A stretch of DNA of 64,000 nt from Solirubrobacterales bacterium (GTDB lineage Bacteria; Actinomycetota; Thermoleophilia; Solirubrobacterales; 70-9). The position numbers and the translations under genes were made by a program. Below, piece after piece: positions 45,758 to 54,084 of this stretch. Position 1 is the first letter of the stretch. Each line of letters opens with the position of its first letter. Below the pieces are notes generated by a model. The model was given only the letters and a program-made list of their open reading frames with translations. It ran no database searches and was not told the origin of the DNA. The stretch is from contig JADJRQ010000001.1 in assembly GCA_016712175.1 (NCBI GenBank), positions 434,001 through 498,000 on the forward strand, written 5' to 3'.

Positions 45758-46932
45758 TCAGGAACCGAAGGGTGCCCCGACCGCGTTCGCCCATTCGGTA
45801 TCGACCTTGAATGACCCATCGGGCTGAGTGGAGACAATCGCGACCGTGCCGGGCTCGCGGGTTCCGTTCTTCGGGTTGATCGTCACTTCCCCGGTCCAGC
45901 CCGTCCAGCCGCTCACTTTGTTCAGCTCTTCGGTGAGCTTGGCGGAGTCGAACCCGCCGGCCGACTTCGCTCCATCGGCAAGGAACTTGACCGAGTCATA
46001 GGTGTACGGGCTCCAGGTGCCAGGTTCCTGGTCGAACTCCTCCTTGAACGTATCGACGAAGGTTGAGGAGTCCTTGAAGTCGCCGGGCGCGGGAACACCG
46101 ACAACCGGGCAAGCTTCAGCCGCTTTGACCCCGGCCGTATCGATGAACCCGGTGTCGTAAGAGCCATAGTCGGCCAGGCACTGGGCCTTGACCTTGGAGT
46201 CGAGCATCTCCTTGGCCATCAGGCCGCCCTCGGGGAAGTAGACGACCAGGTAAACAACGTCGGCCTTGGTCGCCGCCAGTTTCGGGACCTCTGCCGAGTA
46301 GTCCTTGGCGCCAGCTTGATCGGGTCATAGGCAACCACGTCGACGCCGGCCTTCTCCAGCTCGGAGCGAACTGACTTGGCCTCGGTCTTGGTGTAAGCCT
46401 CGGTTTCGTCGTAGGCGATCGCGACGGTTTTCGCGTCCAACCATTTGGTCATCGCCTCGGAGGCAACCGGAGCAATCTGGTAGGTCATCGGCTGCAGCGT
46501 GAATCCGAGGCCGTTGGTTGCGTCATCGGAAGTCAGCCGGATCGGCACCAGACCGTCCTTGATGTAGAGCGGCAGGGTTTCGATGCCCACGCCCGAGTTG
46601 TATGGCCCGACCACACCGTCAAGGCCCGCCTTGATGGCAGCGTTGGCGGCGGTCACGCCGGTATCGGGGTCACCGGCATCATCGATCGGCACGATCTCGA
46701 CCTCCTGGTCGAGCAATCCTTCGTTCTCGTTGATTTCCGAGGCCGCCTGCTGGGCTCCCTTGAGCATCCCGTCACCGAGGACCGCGAGGTCTCCCGAGAG
46801 CGGCGCTTCGAGCCCGATCCTCCAAGTGCCGGAGGAACCTGTGTCGGAGTCATCGGAACCTCCGCATGCAACCGCGAATACCGCGATCAGGGCGGCGAGT
46901 GCCAGGGCAGACAGCGGCTTCGGACGGATCAA
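45758..46932 (-). CDS. branched-chain amino acid-type ABC transporter substrate-binding lipoprotein, frameshifted
   Basis: About 390 residues from TTG 46932, preceded by AAGGGGGAATTTC. The signal has a lipobox ending in Cys (LALAALIAVFAVACGGS), so the mature protein is a surface lipoprotein. WRIGLEAPLSGDLAVLGDGMLKGAQQAASEINE and DDAGDPDTGVTAANAAIKAGLDGVVGPYNSG match Peripla_BP_6/LivJ proteins. A lost base at 46311-46313 breaks KLGAKDYSAEVPKLAATKADVV; the second frame continues with DVVYLVVYFPEGGLMAKEM to the normal end. It probably binds an amino acid or similar small ligand. No permease or ATPase genes are adjacent, so it works with a transporter encoded elsewhere or is an orphan. Confidence 0.85.
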
Positions 46933-47253
46933 GAAATTCCCCCTTTGGCCCGGTCGGTGACCGACCGGGCATTTCGAGTTGACGGACTGGACCCCAAACG
47001 TAACCGCACGCCGTTCGCATTGCAAGCCTTGCAGGGGGCCGGCCAGATCCAATTGCGCCCGACTGGATTCGAACCAATGACCTTCGGTCTCGTAGAACTC
47101 TTAGACGAGTCGAGGTCCCTGATTGCGATATCTTGCTACTTTAAGCACTAGAGGGAAGGCTTGTAGAAGCTCGCGCGGGGTGGCGCCCATTGGTTGATCC
47201 AGGGTCACGCTCCTAGTGCAGCAATTGGCGACGGCGAGAAGGGTGCTCATCCC
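46933..47253. other. gene-free stretch holding tRNA-end repeat copy B
   Basis: A 320-base region between the binding-protein start and the sulfatase start. It contains repeat copy B (47042-47098) and leaves room for two divergent promoters. I see no other gene. Confidence 0.5.
47042..47098 (-). repeat. tRNA-Arg 3'-half repeat, copy B
   Basis: On the minus strand it reads CTACGAG (anticodon loop), ACCGA, AGGTC, ATTGG-TTCGAAT-CCAGT (T arm), then CGGGCGC. It continues into CAATTGGATCTGGC, a 14-base 3' flank that is identical in copy E. Confidence 0.8.
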
Positions 47254-48834
47254 ATGGTGCGGCCAGGGAACACGTCTCGGATCATTCGAAAGCGAACGAT
47301 TATCACTGGCGGAATGGCCGCTTGTTTGCTGACGACGGTTGCTATCGGAACTCCTACGCGGTCGCACGTAGCCCAAGCGGCTCCCAGGATCGAATCGGAC
47401 AGGCCGAATTTCCTGGTTATCCAAACTGATGATCTGGCAAAGGATCTATTCGATGGTCATTGGACCAACCGTCGAAGCCATCGGCGATTGGTTATGCCCA
47501 AGACTCAGAAGCTCGTTGCTGACGCTGGCATTCGTTTCGACAACTACTTGACCCCCGATCCTTTCTGCGCACCGTCGAGGGTGTCGCTCCTTAGTGGTAG
47601 GTATGCCCATAATCATGGGGTGCTGAAGCTTGACGGGAGCAAGGGCGGATGGACCGGATTTCGCTCACAGGTTGTTGGGCAAGAGAATCTTCCGGTATGG
47701 CTCAAACGGGGCGGCTACCGAACGTCCCATTTTGGCAAATTCATCAACCACTACGGTGAGTCTGGATCCCCCGAGACAGCTGTGCCGCCGGGCTGGGATC
47801 GATGGTTCACCCAAAACACTGATGGCTCCAACCGGGCCGCCTATGGGTACTTCCTGAATGTTGACGGGTCGACCCGGGGTCCGATTGGGGCCGAAGACTA
47901 CCGGCCGTGGTCACGAAAAGATCCCCCGAACTGCGGGGCTCCGTCGCCGCAAACTTGTAACTACAACACAGACGTCGTAGCCGACGCCGCGGTCCAGGAA
48001 ATTCGAGAGCATTCCCAAGCCCCGCAGTACATCCAGCTTGATTTGCAGACCCCCCATGTGGACAACTTCAAACCCCGGGCACCGGAGCCGGCGACGAAAT
48101 ATTACGGAGCCGCAAATCGGTCCCACCTCCCAAGGTCGGCAGGATTCGACGAAAAAAATGTGTCCGATAAGCCCTGGGGCATTCGCCGCCTGCGGCCGTT
48201 GAATTCTTCGAACCGGAAGATTTTGCGCAGGGAATACCGTCGTTCAGTCGAAGCGCTCCAATCAGTTGACGACGCGGTAGAGAGAGCAATCGCCGCCCTT
48301 CGAGACACCGGCAAACTTGACAACACGTACGTGTTCTTCACTTCAGATGAGGGGTATCTTCGAGGCCAACACCGTATCTCCCGCGGCAAGCTCTATCCGT
48401 ACGAGCAAGCAATCAACGTACCGTTCGTGGTTCGGGGTCCGACCATCGAACCAGGTACTGAGAGCCGCGCACTTGTGGCAAATCAAGATTTCGCTCCGAC
48501 CGTCCTGGACCTTGCCGGCGCTACTTCCCAGGCCCCCGTTGACGGACAATCGATGGTATCGCGGTGGGTGACTCCATCGGCGGTTGCCAACCGTGCGATT
48601 TTGTTGTCCAGCAACCACTACCGCAAGAGAAACCGGCGGCACTTCGAAGGAGTGAGGACCAATAAATACAAGTTCGTCAGATATGGCGACGGTGAGAAGG
48701 AGCTCTACAGGGAAAGTCGCGATCCCGCGGAGCTGAGGAACCTGATCGATAGGCACCGGTACCGACGAGTGCGAAAGCGGCTGTCGGGTAAAATGCGGCG
48801 GCTTAAACGCTGTTCAGGGCCTGCCTGCGGATAG
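47254..48834 (+). CDS. secreted sulfatase (formylglycine type)
   Basis: About 526 residues from ATG 47254, with GAGAAGGG upstream; the frame is open from 47194. A basic n-region and hydrophobic core (RKRTIITGGMAACLLTTVAIG) form an export signal. PNFLVIQTDDLAKDLF gives the metal Asp pair, and CAPSRVSLLSGRYAHNHGV holds the C-x-P-S-R motif whose Cys becomes formylglycine. TYVFFTSDEGYLRGQHR is the second metal block. The end is rich in Arg and closes with two Cys. It hydrolyses a sulfate ester or related bond outside the cell. Third-position GC looks lower than in its neighbours, which hints at separate origin. It fills the segment between repeats B and C. Confidence 0.87.
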   Translation: MVRPGNTSRIIRKRTIITGGMAACLLTTVAIGTPTRSHVAQAAPRIESDRPNFLVIQTDDLAKDLFDGHWTNRRSHRRLVMPKTQKLVADAGIRFDNYLTPDPFCAPSRVSLLSGRYAHNHGVLKLDGSKGGWTGFRSQVVGQENLPVWLKRGGYRTSHFGKFINHYGESGSPETAVPPGWDRWFTQNTDGSNRAAYGYFLNVDGSTRGPIGAEDYRPWSRKDPPNCGAPSPQTCNYNTDVVADAAVQEIREHSQAPQYIQLDLQTPHVDNFKPRAPEPATKYYGAANRSHLPRSAGFDEKNVSDKPWGIRRLRPLNSSNRKILRREYRRSVEALQSVDDAVERAIAALRDTGKLDNTYVFFTSDEGYLRGQHRISRGKLYPYEQAINVPFVVRGPTIEPGTESRALVANQDFAPTVLDLAGATSQAPVDGQSMVSRWVTPSAVANRAILLSSNHYRKRNRRHFEGVRTNKYKFVRYGDGEKELYRESRDPAELRNLIDRHRYRRVRKRLSGKMRRLKRCSGPACG

Positions 48835-48914
48835 CTGAGACAAGCGGGCAAGTTCGGCAAGGACCACACTCCGGGTGCCGCCCTGCCCGATGATCCAGAC
48901 CAACAGGCGCCCAA

Positions 48915-48965
48915 GCCAGATGGAAAGTGCGCCCGACTGGATTCGTGCCAGTGACCTTCGGCTTG
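48915..48965 (-). repeat. tRNA-Arg 3'-half repeat, copy C
   Basis: On the minus strand: CTGACAA loop, GCCGA, AGGTC, ACTGG-CACGAAT-CCAGT, CGGGCGC, then ACTTTCCATCTGGC. The T stem is fully paired although the T loop and anticodon loop differ. It lies 81 bases after the sulfatase stop. Confidence 0.75.
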
Positions 48966-49063
48966 TCAGATAGATGTTGCTCGGAACGACAATTCCGGTA
49001 GTCCAATAGTCGAAGCTGAAAGTCGGTGATGTCAGTGAGGGTTGAAATGGGTACGGAGAAGTC

Positions 49064-49855
49064 GTGACGGGGAGCCAGGAGGCTTGGGATATCGAACCGG
49101 GAGATCCCGCCAGCGGGGTGATCCTGCATGTGCCACACGCTTCCCGACACATCCCCGCCGCCGAGCAGGAGCGGTTTCTGATCGACGATGCAGACCTGGA
49201 AGCAGAACTCAACGCGATCACGGACGCTGACACCGACCGACTCGCATGCGCCGCTGGCCGACGCGCACAGCGGCAGCCCTGGATGTTTCTCAATCGGAAC
49301 TCCCGTCTGCTGGTCGATCCCGAGCGTTTCCCGGACGATCGGGAGGAGATGCTTGCCGTAGGTATGGGGCCCGTGTACTTGCGTACGACCGACCTGAGAG
49401 AGCTGCGTTTCACGGACCCGGCCGACGACGAGCGGCTGATGAACAGCTGCTACTGGCCCTACGCAAGGGCGCTTGAAAGCCTGGTTGAGGAGCGGCTGAA
49501 CGAAGTCGGCCAGGTACTGATCATCGACGTCCACTCCTATCCACGTGAACCACTGCCCTACGAATTGCACGCCGACCAAACCCGACCATCGCTCTGCATC
49601 GGCACCAATGGAGACCACACACCTCCTGCTCTCGTGAGATCCGCAACGTCAGCCTGGTCCGGGTCGACTGAGCTGAACCAGCCTTTTTCCGGCTGCTATA
49701 TCCCCGAGCGCTACGTGACCGACGAACGGGTTCACGGGGTGATGCTCGAGATACGCCGTGATGTCATCGAGGAATGGCTGGGCGAAGAGCCATCCATGCG
49801 TGACGATTCAGAAATCGTGAGCGCCATCGCCGCGGTCATCGACGCCGATACCTGA
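49064..49855 (+). CDS. N-formylglutamate amidohydrolase family protein
   Basis: 263 residues, GTG start. GVILHVPHASRHIPA near the N-terminus (metal His in H-V-P-H-A-S), DTDRLACAAGRRA, FLNRNSRLLVDPERFPDD, VLIIDVHSYPREPLPYE (second metal block) and HGVMLEIRRD are typical of the HutG/N-formylglutamate amidohydrolase family, zinc enzymes that release glutamate from N-formylglutamate in histidine breakdown. No other hut gene is near, so the actual substrate may differ. It shares the C-D segment with a VOC protein. Confidence 0.85.
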   Translation: MTGSQEAWDIEPGDPASGVILHVPHASRHIPAAEQERFLIDDADLEAELNAITDADTDRLACAAGRRAQRQPWMFLNRNSRLLVDPERFPDDREEMLAVGMGPVYLRTTDLRELRFTDPADDERLMNSCYWPYARALESLVEERLNEVGQVLIIDVHSYPREPLPYELHADQTRPSLCIGTNGDHTPPALVRSATSAWSGSTELNQPFSGCYIPERYVTDERVHGVMLEIRRDVIEEWLGEEPSMRDDSEIVSAIAAVIDADT

Positions 49856-49918
49856 GCCTGCAGATCACCATCTGCCTGAACCGGCTTTCGCGGCAACCAG
49901 GCAGGCGATAATGGGTCT

Positions 49919-50551
49919 ATGCCTCGCCTGCGCCAAGCCGTGATGGCAGTCACCGACCTCGAACGCTCGGTCCGGTTCATGCGGTCGGAGCTTGGGCTCG
50001 GGGAACCATTTGCCGATCCCGCGATTCAGTATTTCGGTCTGCAGAACGCGGTCTTTGCCATTGGTGACACCTTTCTTGAACTGGTGTCCCCCATTCAGGA
50101 CGACACCGCCGCGGGCAGGCTGATCGAGAAGTACGACGGCGCCTGTGGCTACATGGCGATGCTTCAGGTCGAGGACATCGCCGCCGCGAGGGATCGCGCC
50201 CGGAAGCTCGGCATCCGCGAGGTGTTCGAGGTCGAATTCGAGGACATCGCCGAGGTCCATCTTCACCCCGCCGACATCGGCGGCGCAATCGTATCCCTGA
50301 GTGAACCCAAACCCACCCCGAGCTGGCGTTGGGGTGGACCGGACTGGCCGGAGCGAAGCACCACCGGGGGCCTGGTCAGCGTGACCGTCGCGGTCGCCGA
50401 CGCCGAAACGATCGGCAAGCGCTGGCAGGAGGTAGCCGGTGGAACCATCCCCGCAAACTTTGTCGCTGATCCGGCCAGTCCGGGAATCATCGAGATCGAC
50501 ATCGAGCTCGATGGTCACAGCATCAAGGTCACCCCCGGGGACCTCGTCTAG
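49919..50551 (+). CDS. VOC (glyoxalase-like) superfamily protein
   Basis: 210 residues, Glyoxalase_3-like size. It has two VOC halves: RLRQAVMAVTDLERSVRFMRSELGL to EPFADPAIQYFGLQNAVFAIGDTFLELVSP, and GGLVSVTVAVADAETIGKRWQEVAGG to IEIDIELDGHSIKV. Metal-site positions are partly kept (Glu in TFLELV). The reaction is unknown; the family includes lyases, dioxygenases and resistance proteins. Its stop lies three bases before repeat copy D. Confidence 0.8.
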   Translation: MPRLRQAVMAVTDLERSVRFMRSELGLGEPFADPAIQYFGLQNAVFAIGDTFLELVSPIQDDTAAGRLIEKYDGACGYMAMLQVEDIAAARDRARKLGIREVFEVEFEDIAEVHLHPADIGGAIVSLSEPKPTPSWRWGGPDWPERSTTGGLVSVTVAVADAETIGKRWQEVAGGTIPANFVADPASPGIIEIDIELDGHSIKVTPGDLV

Positions 50552-50554
50552 CTG

Positions 50555-50596
50555 GTGCGTCCGACTGGACTGAAACCAGTGACCTTCAGTGGGACC
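50555..50596 (-). repeat. tRNA-Arg 3'-half repeat, copy D
   Basis: On the minus strand: ACTGA, AGGTC, ACTGG-TTTCAGT-CCAGT, CGGACGCAC. The T stem is fully paired; the T loop TTTCAGT is the same variant as in copy E. It starts 3 bases after the VOC stop and ends 4 bases before the stop of the convergent cyclase gene. Confidence 0.7.
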
Positions 50597-50600
50597 TGAA

Positions 50601-53600
50601 TCAGCCGGAGCCGGACGCGACAGCGTCCCGGGTCTCCTGGATCTTCCCGAGTTCGACCGTCTGGCGATTGGCGGATGCGAGCGCCTCCGCCTCGTCGAGA
50701 AGTTCCACCGCGCCAGACTCCCCGGCTGCGTCACGGACCTTGGCCGCGATTCGAAGAGCAGGTATCAGCGTCCAGCCAAGTCCTCCCTCGCGGCCGACCG
50801 TGACGCCTCTCTCGGCCCGCTCGAGCGCCTCCGGAATCCGGCCGAGGCCCAGCAGCGCATCAGCTAGCGTGGCTTCCCTCAATGGCTCCACCTCCCCTCC
50901 GCCTCCCATCGCCTCGCGGTAGAGGCGGTCGGCACTCTCGAGGAAGTCGAGCGCAGGTTCATATTCACCTCTCTCGCAATGCACCCATCCCAGGCAGAGG
51001 AGCGCGAAGTGCCGGGAGAAGACATCGCCGAGTCGCTCGGAGATGTCGCGGTTCCGCTGAGCGAGCCGCAGAGCATCGTCCGTCCTTCCAAGCATGAAGA
51101 GCTGCCATGACAACCCGCCGCGCGCCCAGATCCCAGCCTCCAGATCACCTTGATCGCTTGCGATCTTCAAAGCCGAATCGAAGTACTCCTGGGCGGCGTC
51201 AAAGTCTCCGCGATCACGGCAGATATTTCCTTTGAACGTCAAACAAAACGCATACGGACAGCCGACCACGATTCCGCTGCCGACTCCATAATCGTTGCCA
51301 GCGAGATCGAGTGCTTCGTCGACCATCCGCTCTGCTGCGTCGAAGTCTCCAGCAAAGAAGTTCGGGTACGACGCCAACGCGTGTAGCGCCATGCGCAAGT
51401 TCATGTCGCCCGATTCATCGGCCAGCGAAACGGCTTCAGTGGTGAGCGCGATCAGGTCCCGGGAATTTGTCTCCCGGCCCGGGCGCACCGACTCGAGATA
51501 CTTGAGCAGCGCCAGCGAACCCAGGTCGCCGCTCCGCGTCGCGATTTTCTTGGCCTCTTCTTCCAGGACTTCGATCCGGTCCTGCGCCATTCCCAGCCGC
51601 CACGAGTAGCTGAGCTGGAGCAACCGCGAATTGACCCCGAGTGCGGATGTTTCTTCATCCTCGGGAAGCTCGGCGGCAAGGTCGGCGACCCTACCCCAGA
51701 GCCGGAGGGCATCTCGGGGCTGGGTGAATCCGGCCCGGTGAGCGGCGCGCGCATTCCAGCGTGCCCCCTCGAGCAGCTCACCGCCCTGCTCGAAGTGCCG
51801 GGCAATCAGTGCTGACAGCTCGTCGTGGCGCTCGGGGTTGAGCTCGATCAGGGCTCTCGCCGCGGCGGCATGGGATGCGGCTCGTTGCTCGCTGAGCTGG
51901 GATCCATAGGCGACCTCCAGGGTCAGCGGGTGGCTGAAGGCCAGCACCCGCTCCGGGTAGATCTCGGCTTCGTAGAGGAAGCCGGCCGCGATCAGCTCCT
52001 TCAGCCCGGCGGTCAGCGCGGAGTCGTTGAGGCCCGTGACCATGCGCAGGGCGGGTTCGGAGACCTCGCTGCCGATCACCGCGGCCGCCTGAAGCAGGGT
52101 CTTGGCGGTTTCAAGCCGGTCGATTCGCGCCGCGAGGATCACCTGCACGGTGGCGGGGACACTGGTATCCCCGATCGGCCCGGTCAGTTGATACGCACCT
52201 CTGCCTCCTTCCAGGTTGCCCACCTCGGCCAGCTCACGAACCACCTCTTCGATGAAGAACGGATTGCCGCCCGTGCGTTCGTGGATCAGCTCGGCCAGTC
52301 CGTCGATCGAGCGGTCGTTGCCGGCGAGGTCGGCCAGCAGTTCTCTGGTCGACTCGAGCCCTAGCGGGACCAGCGACAAACGCTGGAAGATCGGCGAATC
52401 GAACCAGTCGGCCTGATACTCGGGCCGGAAGTTGAGCACGACCACCGGCGCCGTTCGCTCCACTGCCGACACCATCTCAGCCACGAGATCCTTACTGCCT
52501 TCATCCATCCAGTGGAGGTCCTCGATCAGGCTGAGGGTGACATCGGTACGCCCCGGCACCCGGTACAGCCGCCTGATCACACCTCGCAGCAGCCGCTTCC
52601 TCGCCTCGGCGCTCACCTGCGGAGAAGGGCGCTCGGGATCGGGAACCGCGAGAAAGTCGAAGATCAACGGCAGGTCGTCTGAGAAGTCGGGGTCGAGCAG
52701 AAGCAACCGCCCGGCGATCTTTTCCCTTGCCAGCCGCTCGGAGTCACGATCCTCGATCCCGAAGTAGCCGCGCATCATCTCCCGGACGGGCATGAAGGAG
52801 ACCGCATGCCCGTGAGCCTGCGCCTGTGCTTCGTTGACATCGACCCCGCGGGCACGGCAGCGTTCGGCAAATTCGTGGCAGAGCCGGCTCTTGCCGATAC
52901 CGGGCTCGGCGACGATCCCGACCACCGCACCCCGACCCTCCTTGGCCTGCTCGAAGGCCCCTTCCAGGACCGCCATCTCCTTGGACCGCCCCACGAATCG
53001 CGACAGCCCCCGCTCGCGTGAGATGTCGAGGCGCGAGCGGGCGGATCCGATGCCGACCAGTTCGAAGACACCGATCGGGCGACTCGCCCCCTTCACTTCG
53101 AATTCACCGAGATCCTTCAGGTCGAGGTATCCCCCGGCCAGCTTTGCTGTGCTCTCGGTGAGGTAGGCCTTGCCGGGTTCGGCGAGGGACTCCATTCTCT
53201 GCGCGAGCCCGACGGTATGCCCGACGGCGGTGTACTCCCGCTGCTCGTCCTCGCCGATTGCTCCGGCGACGACCTCGCCTGAATTGATGCCAATCCTGAC
53301 TGAGAAGCTGAGCCCCTGAGCCCGACGGAGCTCCGTCGCATACTCGGCGACGAGCTCGCCGATGTGGAGAGCAGCGAAGCAGGCCCGGGCGGCGTGATCC
53401 TCATGGGTGATCGGCGCACCGAAAAGAGCCATGATCCCGTCGCCGGTGAACTTGTCCACGGTCCCCTCGAAGCGTCGCACACCGTCTGAGAGCAACGAGA
53501 AGAAGCGCTGCATTATCTGGCTCCACTCCTCAGGGTCAATGCTCTCGGCAAGGTCCATCGAGCCCTTGACGTCGGCGAACAGGACGGTGACCTGCTTGCG

Positions 53601-53831
53601 CTCCCCGTCCACCTCGGGGCGCGCTTCAACCGGCGCCGGCGGCTGCGAGTTTTCGCTTTCGAGACCGGCGCCGCAGGAATTGCAGAAGCCCTGCCCGGAG
53701 GGATTCTCGGCGGCGCATGCCGGGCAAGTCGCCGGTTTGTCGAGGCTGGTGCCGCACGCTCCGCAGAAGCGCGCACCGTCCGGACTGATAGCGCCGCAAC
53801 CGGGGCAACTGTCCTGAGTGCTGACGCTCAT
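50601..53831 (-). CDS. zinc-ribbon / adenylate cyclase / AAA ATPase / TPR regulatory protein
   Basis: 1076 residues. Two zinc ribbons open the protein (CPGCGAISPDGARFCGACG, CPACAAENPSGQGFCNSCG). Residues about 75-240 are a class III cyclase (VTVLFADVKGSMDLAES with metal Asp, DKFTGDGIMALFGAPITHEDHAARA, SVRIGINSGEVVAGAIG). About 275-560 is an AAA/STAND ATPase (Walker A GIVAEPGIGKSRLCHEF; VTLSLIEDLHWMDEGS as Walker B; TGGNPFFIEEVVREL). About 620-1060 has TPR-like helical repeats. This architecture is common in actinobacteria and alphaproteobacteria and is likely a signal-controlled cyclase. It alone fills the segment between repeats D and E, and is the only gene in that run on the minus strand. 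Confidence 0.92.
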   Translation of the reverse strand: MSVSTQDSCPGCGAISPDGARFCGACGTSLDKPATCPACAAENPSGQGFCNSCGAGLESENSQPPAPVEARPEVDGERKQVTVLFADVKGSMDLAESIDPEEWSQIMQRFFSLLSDGVRRFEGTVDKFTGDGIMALFGAPITHEDHAARACFAALHIGELVAEYATELRRAQGLSFSVRIGINSGEVVAGAIGEDEQREYTAVGHTVGLAQRMESLAEPGKAYLTESTAKLAGGYLDLKDLGEFEVKGASRPIGVFELVGIGSARSRLDISRERGLSRFVGRSKEMAVLEGAFEQAKEGRGAVVGIVAEPGIGKSRLCHEFAERCRARGVDVNEAQAQAHGHAVSFMPVREMMRGYFGIEDRDSERLAREKIAGRLLLLDPDFSDDLPLIFDFLAVPDPERPSPQVSAEARKRLLRGVIRRLYRVPGRTDVTLSLIEDLHWMDEGSKDLVAEMVSAVERTAPVVVLNFRPEYQADWFDSPIFQRLSLVPLGLESTRELLADLAGNDRSIDGLAELIHERTGGNPFFIEEVVRELAEVGNLEGGRGAYQLTGPIGDTSVPATVQVILAARIDRLETAKTLLQAAAVIGSEVSEPALRMVTGLNDSALTAGLKELIAAGFLYEAEIYPERVLAFSHPLTLEVAYGSQLSEQRAASHAAAARALIELNPERHDELSALIARHFEQGGELLEGARWNARAAHRAGFTQPRDALRLWGRVADLAAELPEDEETSALGVNSRLLQLSYSWRLGMAQDRIEVLEEEAKKIATRSGDLGSLALLKYLESVRPGRETNSRDLIALTTEAVSLADESGDMNLRMALHALASYPNFFAGDFDAAERMVDEALDLAGNDYGVGSGIVVGCPYAFCLTFKGNICRDRGDFDAAQEYFDSALKIASDQGDLEAGIWARGGLSWQLFMLGRTDDALRLAQRNRDISERLGDVFSRHFALLCLGWVHCERGEYEPALDFLESADRLYREAMGGGGEVEPLREATLADALLGLGRIPEALERAERGVTVGREGGLGWTLIPALRIAAKVRDAAGESGAVELLDEAEALASANRQTVELGKIQETRDAVASGSG

Positions 53832-53916
53832 ACGAATTCCATTTCACTTCGAGCATATGCCCAATCGGACCGAGCGACATCAGAAAATCGAGATTGGTGC
53901 CGATCGCAACCGCTGC

Positions 53917-53971
53917 GCCAGATCCAATTGCGCCCGACTGGACTGAAACCAGCACCTTCGGTTTGGTAGAG
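53917..53971 (-). repeat. tRNA-Arg 3'-half repeat, copy E
   Basis: On the minus strand: CTACCAA loop, ACCGA, AGGT, GCTGG-TTTCAGT-CCAGT, CGGGCGC and then the same CAATTGGATCTGGC flank as copy B. It lies 86 bases upstream of the cyclase start. Confidence 0.75.
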
Positions 53972-54084
53972 ACTCACGCCGCAAGCATTCCTGGCTGAGC
54001 CCCGCGGCCCGGAGCCATGACCCCCGAACCCTGCAGATCGGACTACAGTCCATAACCCTCGAACCTCTCAGGGAAAGCGTGCGA

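Noticed and set aside
46219..46932. Separate short binding protein and separate C-terminal gene (45758-46219)
   Set aside because: The two frames join into one LivJ-like protein by adding a single base near 46312.
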